DNA of 13,129 nt from Blastocladiella britannica (taxonomy: Eukaryota > Blastocladiomycota > Blastocladiomycetes > Blastocladiales > Blastocladiaceae), in the NCBI GenBank assembly GCA_025349905.2, contig MU624991.1, positions 1,468-14,596 on the forward strand, given 5' to 3'. A program made the position numbers and the translations under genes. The notes below the pieces were generated by a model, which saw nothing but the letters and a program-made list of their open reading frames with translations, made no database searches and was not told where the DNA came from. The first letter of the stretch is position 1. Every line of letters begins with the position of its first letter. Shown in pieces: positions 8,901 through 13,129 of this stretch.

Positions 8901-10276
8901 CTTCGCCAAGCGTGGCCACGCCCGGGAACACGGCAAACTCACGGTCTTCGTGCACGGCCCGCATGACCGCGGGTGTGGCCGCCGGTGGGGCCATAACGAT
9001 ATTGCGGGTCCGTGTCGCCGCCAACGCAGCGGCTGCAGGAGCGCGTCGCTGCCTGCTCGCAGCATCGTTCTCCAGACCCGCGGCCCTGGCCACGGCGCGC
9101 GCCTCGGCCATGATCGCGTGCTTGACCTGATGCAGGTCCGGCAGCCACGTCCACAGCGACTCAAGTCCCGGGCGATGAAGCAAGTCGTCCCCTACCGCGT
9201 CCATTTGCAGGGCCACACCATAGTGCTCGAGGTAAGGCGGTAGCGTCGCGCAGTACTCTGAGACCAAGTCCGCGTACGTCGTTTCGTGTTGCCGGCGGAT
9301 GGCGATCGCCAGGTGCCGCGCGAGCTCGTAATCCAGCACGGACGCGGTGAACTCGGACGCGTACGTGGGCCGAGGGTTGGTCAGACGGTACCACGCGTGT
9401 TTTGTTTCGACCCAGTACGACCTGTATGACATCTTGTCAGTGAAAATGGAGCAAATAAAAGGAAATGGAGTAGACCGCACACCTCCGAGTCGGCAATGGC
9501 CACATACGCGTCCTCGATCTCCTGCGTGACGGTAAACGGTGCCGACCGCCACTCGTACGCCTGGTCCTCTTCATCCCCGTCGGGATCGACCGCGTCCCCG
9601 ACAATCAGCGGCTGCGCAAATCCGGACAACTGGATCGGCCGGTCCCATAGTCGCGGCGAGAACCCGACCGTCAAGTCGCGGCGCCCAATATCGTGCAACA
9701 CGAATGCGCGCGCCCAGTACATGGGTTTACCCTCAGCGCCGGTCTGATCGGTAGCATCTCCGTCGTCGGCAGCGGCGCTGCTCCCCTCGTACGCAATTGC
9801 CAATGACGATTCGGTCAGAATGTCGGCGTCCGATTTGTACTGGTAGTCGAGCGCAAGCGCTTGCAACGCGTCAATGTCGGACGACGGTGTCGGCGACGTG
9901 GCCGTGTCGGCTTCAATGTCGATTTCGTCGTCGATTTCGTCGTCGATTTCGTCGTCGATTTCGTCGTCGATTTCACCGATTTCGGTTCTTTGGACGTCGT
10001 CGTCGTCGCTGTCAATCAGACTCAGCTCTTTCCCGCTGTCGGCGGCGCCAAACGGAGAGGCGGCATTCTCGGTCGCGGTCTGGTGGGGCTCGCGGTTGGT
10101 AAAAATCGTTGCAATCAATAAAATATGTAAACGCGTACCCGGCGACGCTTGGGGACCAGGTATACGTCGGGAGCTTTTCTGCGGTCATCGTCAAGGTCAT
10201 GAGCGCGGCGCTTGCGTGCCTTTTGCGCCTTTTTCGCGTCTATGGCCGGTTCTGTAAGTTCTGGAGGCCTTGTCAT
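5922..10276 (-). CDS. DNMT1: DNMT1-type DNA (cytosine-5) methyltransferase, 5 exons, 1373 aa
   Basis: Exons in order: 10276-10139, 10079-9483, 9432-7468, 7403-6252, 6191-5922; all four splice junctions are phase 0. The N-terminus has two basic nuclear-localisation-like clusters (KKAQKARKRR 15-24, PKRRR 42-46) and an acidic IDDE repeat (about 82-102). A replication-foci-targeting domain follows (about 160-310, with YWVETKHAWYRLTNP), then a BAH-like segment from about 440, a CPSC...C cluster (Cys537, 540, 549), and a clearer BAH domain (about 597-715, GDYVYFIPP...ERRLFDTKVVVSVPVAEIKG). The catalytic domain has motif I FSGCGG (810-815), PPCQ with nucleophile Cys899, ENV (937-939), QSRRR (995-999), a target-recognition region of about 280 residues, and QVGNAVPP (1325-1332). 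Family knowledge says it methylates hemimethylated CpG in nuclear DNA at replication. No CXXC zinc finger is seen. Start: first ATG after an in-frame-free leader. Confidence 0.93.
6192..6251 (-). other. Methyltransferase intron 4, 60 nt
   Basis: Minus-strand GTATTTTC donor after CKTG, a TACTCAC branch-like motif, GATAG acceptor. Splicing joins MCKTG to TILHPEQNRTVTVREMARIQ, restoring motif IX. Read through, the exon ends at the acceptor's TAG. Confidence 0.92.
7404..7467 (-). other. Methyltransferase intron 3, 64 nt
   Basis: It interrupts the catalytic loop exactly after PPCQ. The donor is GTATTATACC, the interior is very A/T-rich, the acceptor AATAG. Splicing gives PPCQGFSGMNQNRT, the canonical motif IV continuation. 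Confidence 0.94.
9433..9482 (-). other. Methyltransferase intron 2, 50 nt
   Basis: GTGTGC donor after IADSE, CACTGACAAG acceptor region. Splicing joins the two halves of the replication-foci-targeting domain (AYVAIADSE to MSYRSYWVETKHAWYRL). Confidence 0.88.
9921..9974 (-). repeat. 12-bp tandem repeat coding for (IDDE)n in the methyltransferase
   Basis: Four perfect copies of gatttcgtcgtc on the plus strand, plus a half copy, encode repeated Ile-Asp-Asp-Glu on the minus strand (about residues 82-102). Because 12 is a multiple of three, copy-number change would alter only the length of the acidic linker and keep the frame. Confidence 0.95.
10080..10138 (-). other. Methyltransferase intron 1, 59 nt
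   Basis: GTACGCG donor directly after the basic cluster PKRRR, A/T-rich middle, CACCAG acceptor. It joins the 46-residue first exon to TATENAASPFGAADSGKE in phase 0. Without it the only start would be an ATG inside the intron. The first exon is short, so this junction is slightly less certain than the others. Confidence 0.8.
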
Positions 10277-10360
10277 GTTTAAATTTTTGACTGGCTGACA
10301 AGAAAAGCTCGAGTGAGATGACGAAATTTAACAGTACATTCACACCACACACCCAACTGT

Positions 10361-12117
10361 CTACTCGGCAGCCTTCTGCTTGGAAGCCTCATCGGCCGCC
10401 ACGTCCGCCGCCTTCTCCTCAGCCTCCATACGCTCCAACACCGCGCGCATCTCGTCCGTGTACCCCTGACCCTTCCACCCCAGGACCTTCTCCGCAACAA
10501 CCGCCAGAACCGTCCACGCGACCAGCGCAATGATGGACGCAAAGAACGGGACCAAGAACGCCCACAGGTCGTAATTGTTGGACCACCACGCCCACACGAA
10601 CCCGTCCGCGAAATTGCCCTGCGTGATCCACCCGTACACGACCAGGGCGACCATCCCGCAGACGGACGAGAACATCATGGTGTACCCGGAAATGAACTTG
10701 CGGTCCGGGTCGGCGAGGCCCGAAATCAGAGGGATAAACGACGCGACGGCCAGCAGGTTGGTCACCAGGAACAGGTTCAGGGCCGGGAGGGTAAAGAACC
10801 CGACAATCATCAAGGGAACGTTGAGGACAAAGACCAGCAGACGCGTGCGCTTCAAGTCCCACGACCGGAACAGGTTGGCGGTGATGTTGGCGGTCAGCGC
10901 GTTTTGGATCGAGTCCACTGCCGACTATTGTACATTTTTTTTACTGGTTAATGGCACAGAAAGCAAAGTAAAAGGAAGAAAAACGTACCATGTTCAGAGT
11001 GACCGTGAGCACCACAATCACCATGCCAATCCACGAATACTGCTTATCCCCCAGCGAGTAAAACATGAATAAGTTAGCCAGTCCCGTATCCACGCCGTCA
11101 CCTAGCACCGGTAAGTACGGTGCGTACGCCCAGGTGGCCAGCAGTCCCGTGACGCCAAACACGCCGACAACCACAATCAGCATGAAACACCCGACCGCCG
11201 CGCCCGTGTGTAAAGCGCGGGGCGACTCGGCCGCCCACACGCGCTGCCAGTTAGCTTCCGAGAAGAACGTGGACGCAATCAGCGACAGCGGTAGGGTGAC
11301 CCACGTGGACCACCCGTACGACGTGAACCCGAGCGTTTCGGTCGGGAACGGAGGGAGTTCGGCGCCAGTCGGGAACGAGACGGCCAAGTAAATCACCAGC
11401 ACCGCCGACAGCAGCACGGCGGCGATCCCCTGCAGTTGGTCGGTGACGAGCGAAATCAGGAGGCCACCGTAGGCGGTGTACCCCGCGGTCACCAGCGAGA
11501 CCAGAATGATGATCGGGTACTGCGACGAGTGCAGGAACGACTTGAAGATGGACCCGACAGTGGAGTACTCGGAGATCACAAACAGCGACATGTTGACGAT
11601 GGTCAGCACCGCGACAAAGATCTGGGCGGGCCGGCCTGTTTGTTGATGTGGTGAGTTACGCCGAGAGCCACCCGATACAAAAAAAAAATTTGACTAAAAT
11701 ACCGTAACGCCAAAGAACATAGTCGCTCAGCGACAACGGCCGCGGCAGCACGCGCTGAATCAGCGACCCGGCGTACGACACCAGCACCACCGGAATGCCC
11801 GTCGACACCGCGTACGAGATAGTGCCCAGAATCCCGCTCGAGGCGGCGAAACTGGCCGGGGTACCGATAGCCCAAGCACCGAGCGCGCCGGCAAAGAACG
11901 ACCAGGCAATCCGGTACCACGGCTGCGTCCCACGGGCCGTCAAGAACGAGTCCGTGTTGAACGACTCGTGCTTCAGGTGGCGCCAGGTCAAGAACACGGC
12001 GGCGCCCGTGAAGGCCAGCAGCGTCGCGACCGAGAGCACCCAGGCGACCACCACAAACGAGGTCGGCGCGTCCAGCAGTTGAATGGGCGCCAAGGTCGGG
12101 GCAGCAACGTCTGACAT
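10361..12117 (-). CDS. Sodium:solute symporter (SSS) family transporter, 3 exons, 541 aa
   Basis: Exons 12117-11703, 11635-10989 and 10924-10361 join in phases 1 and 0. The protein is highly hydrophobic, with about 13 membrane segments: three in exon 1 (around residues 18-42, 70-95, 97-120), about six in exon 2, and the rest in exon 3, which fits the SSS fold. Family-like landmarks are SFFAGALGAWAIGTPASFA, LSDYVLWRYG, YTAYGGLLISLVTDQLQG and FFSEANWQRVWAA. A soluble Ala/Glu/Lys-rich tail follows the last helix (from about residue 503). The substrate (urea, an amino acid, another small solute) cannot be read from sequence. The start ATG has an A-rich context with a (CAA)4-like leader, a good fungal initiation site. 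It would act in the plasma or an organelle membrane. Confidence 0.88.
10925..10988 (-). other. Transporter intron 2, 64 nt
   Basis: GTACGTTTTTC donor after the codon for Met354, a CATTAACC branch-like site, ACAATAG acceptor. It joins VVLTVTLNM to SAVDSIQNALTANITANLF within one membrane segment. Confidence 0.9.
11636..11702 (-). other. Transporter intron 1, 67 nt
   Basis: GTATTTTAGTC donor, a GTAACTCAC branch-like site, AACAAACAG acceptor, phase 1. Splicing produces VLWRYGRPAQIFVAVLTIVN, continuous with the expected next membrane helix. Confidence 0.9.
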
Positions 12118-12444
12118 TTTGTTGTTGTTGATTTGGGAAGGAGCCTCTTTAAGGGAAATGAAAGGTGCGCGCGAGAAAGAGACTTGGAGAAGCGGGTGCG
12201 ACCTTTTGTTGAATGTGCAATTTTGCTATTTGCTGATGAGGGAGGAGGAAATGAAATCGAGGAATTTTTTCACAAAATGCAACTGTAGCACGTGCCGTTG
12301 CTGTCCACTCGAAATGGCCAAAATGTCCAAATCGATGCAAGGAAAGAAAACTGCTTCATTGAGAAAGAAACACCACGGAGCCCAACTGCGAACATCGGCG
12401 GATCAGTGGGAAATTGATTATTTCCCCCGCTACCCACATGAAGT

Positions 12445-12729
12445 TCAGCAATCCAACCACGAATGCAACCGCTGGAAACATTGGCGGGTGAGAGCCGCCC
12501 CGGTTGCGATCGCCCCCCAACGTGCCAGGGAAAGAAACGCCGACCGCGACACACCGTCACGCTGAACGTGGCCGTAATCGCCGAGCATAGGCATGGAGTC
12601 TTGTACCGACTCGTTTGCAACGGCCACGGGTTGAGGGCGTTGATCCAGGACCGAGAAGAGCAGAGCTTTCGTCCTGGTAAAGTTCTGCTGGCACAAAGGT
12701 TGGGCGATCGGCGCCGCCTCGTGTCCCAC
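12445..12729 (-). pseudogene. Possible coding remnant, 94 codons
   Basis: The minus-strand frame has GC-rich third positions and a plausible stretch (LCQQNFTRTKALLFSVLDQR ... LSLARWGAIATGAALTRQCF), unlike the A/T-rich flanks. Two other frames in the same 300 bases are also open, so the choice of frame is insecure. No family recognised, no flanking exon placed, and no start context that argues for expression. It could be an exon of a gene running left-to-right or right-to-left, or an old fragment. Confidence 0.18.
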
Positions 12730-12994
12730 GGCTGCGCGTTCCTTCCCAATGCGGCCTCGGGCTGGGCACCAACAAGAACCGGGTCAATCATCCTGGTGCA
12801 ATTGGCGTTGCGTATACTTTGCAGTATTTGCAGTTCGTGCTGAATTAAGGACTGAGTTGGAAGTAAATAGATCTCGGTGGTGTGGAAGAGTAAGACGCCA
12901 AAGCACCGTTTATATGGGGGAATGGGAAGACAGTGAGACCCTGATCAGAGACATCAAATTTTTTTGTATTCTGCAGCCCTGAGTCAATCGCCAA

Positions 12995-13031
12995 CTCACC
13001 AAAAAAAAAAGGTGAGCAGGTCTTGAAGACC
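12995..13031. repeat. Two adjacent short palindromes
   Basis: CTCACC and GGTGAG (12995-13000, 13011-13016) flank a run of ten A. Three bases on, GGTCTT-G-AAGACC (13019-13031) is a perfect 6-bp inverted repeat. Both could form small hairpins. No function is assigned. Confidence 0.6.
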
Positions 13032-13129
13032 GACATTCCAATTGACACTGGTAGGAACTGCCATTGACCGGCCAGTAAAAACTACAAGCACACGATGTTT
13101 TTGTCGAATGAGAACGCTGTAAAACGCGC

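Larger units (their letters stand above)
12118..13129. other. Upstream region of the transporter, no firm gene
   Basis: Next to the transporter start the minus strand has a CAA-repeat leader (12119-12130) preceded by a pyrimidine-rich tract (about 12140-12190), a common fungal promoter/leader style. The middle (12445-12790) is GC-richer and holds overlapping open frames of doubtful status. The right end is A/T-rich and contains two small palindromes near 12995-13031. No RNA gene was recognised. Confidence 0.5.

Noticed and set aside
9921..9974. Regular repeats considered as a CRISPR-like or satellite array.
   Set aside because: The units are 12 bp with no spacers and lie inside a coding exon, so this is a coding minisatellite.
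12270..12791. A 173-codon minus-strand frame upstream of the transporter.
   Set aside because: It is Cys/Trp/Ser-rich without recognisable structure, and it runs through the A/T-rich part with no change in composition. Only the shorter overlapping frame at 12445-12729 was kept, at low confidence.
1..13129. tRNA, rRNA, transposase or reverse-transcriptase genes.
   Set aside because: No tRNA T-loop consensus in a cloverleaf context, no rRNA-like blocks, and no transposase or polymerase motifs were found in any frame I read.

Overview
The window reads as nuclear DNA of a microbial eukaryote, most likely a zoosporic fungus. Coding exons are GC-rich with strongly GC-biased third positions. They are interrupted by short AT-rich GT..AG introns; the seven firm ones are 50-67 nt and one carries a TACTGAC branch site. 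A partial ankyrin-like repeat gene at the left edge resembles the large repeat families of Blastocladiomycota (Allomyces/Catenaria type). That placement is an inference from gene style, not from a search. No tRNA, rRNA, CRISPR array or intact transposon was seen.

Layout. The left 2.65 kb is a disordered accessory region. It holds the 5' end of an ankyrin-like gene (minus, 1-365), a head-to-head inverted pair of diverged copies of one unknown protein (minus 457-819; plus 818-1180), a possible two-exon unknown gene (plus, 1188-1682), and a long open frame with no ATG and a stop that looks premature (plus, 1791-2530, possibly continuing to 2649). About 650 bases without a gene follow. The right three quarters is orderly and holds three well-supported spliced genes: a class V PLP-dependent aminotransferase-like enzyme (plus, 3308-5622, 2 exons, 751 aa), a DNMT1-type cytosine-5 DNA methyltransferase (minus, 5922-10276, 5 exons, 1373 aa), and a sodium:solute symporter family transporter (minus, 10361-12117, 3 exons, 541 aa). 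The last kilobase is mostly the upstream region of the transporter, with one doubtful coding remnant.

How the genes relate. The aminotransferase and the methyltransferase are convergent, with 299 bases between their stops. The methyltransferase follows the transporter on the same strand, with only 84 bases between. Nothing in the sequence shows a shared pathway. The three look like independent housekeeping or regulatory genes packed tightly. The methyltransferase has the replication-foci-targeting / BAH / catalytic order of a maintenance enzyme, with all key catalytic motifs present, so the organism probably methylates its DNA.

The least explained observations are the inverted paralogue pair with its frame break, a 50-codon open frame starting in a TGATG overlap at the methyltransferase stop, the ATG-less frame at 1791-2649, and three spots where excising a 21-31 nt GT..AG segment would repair a frame break.
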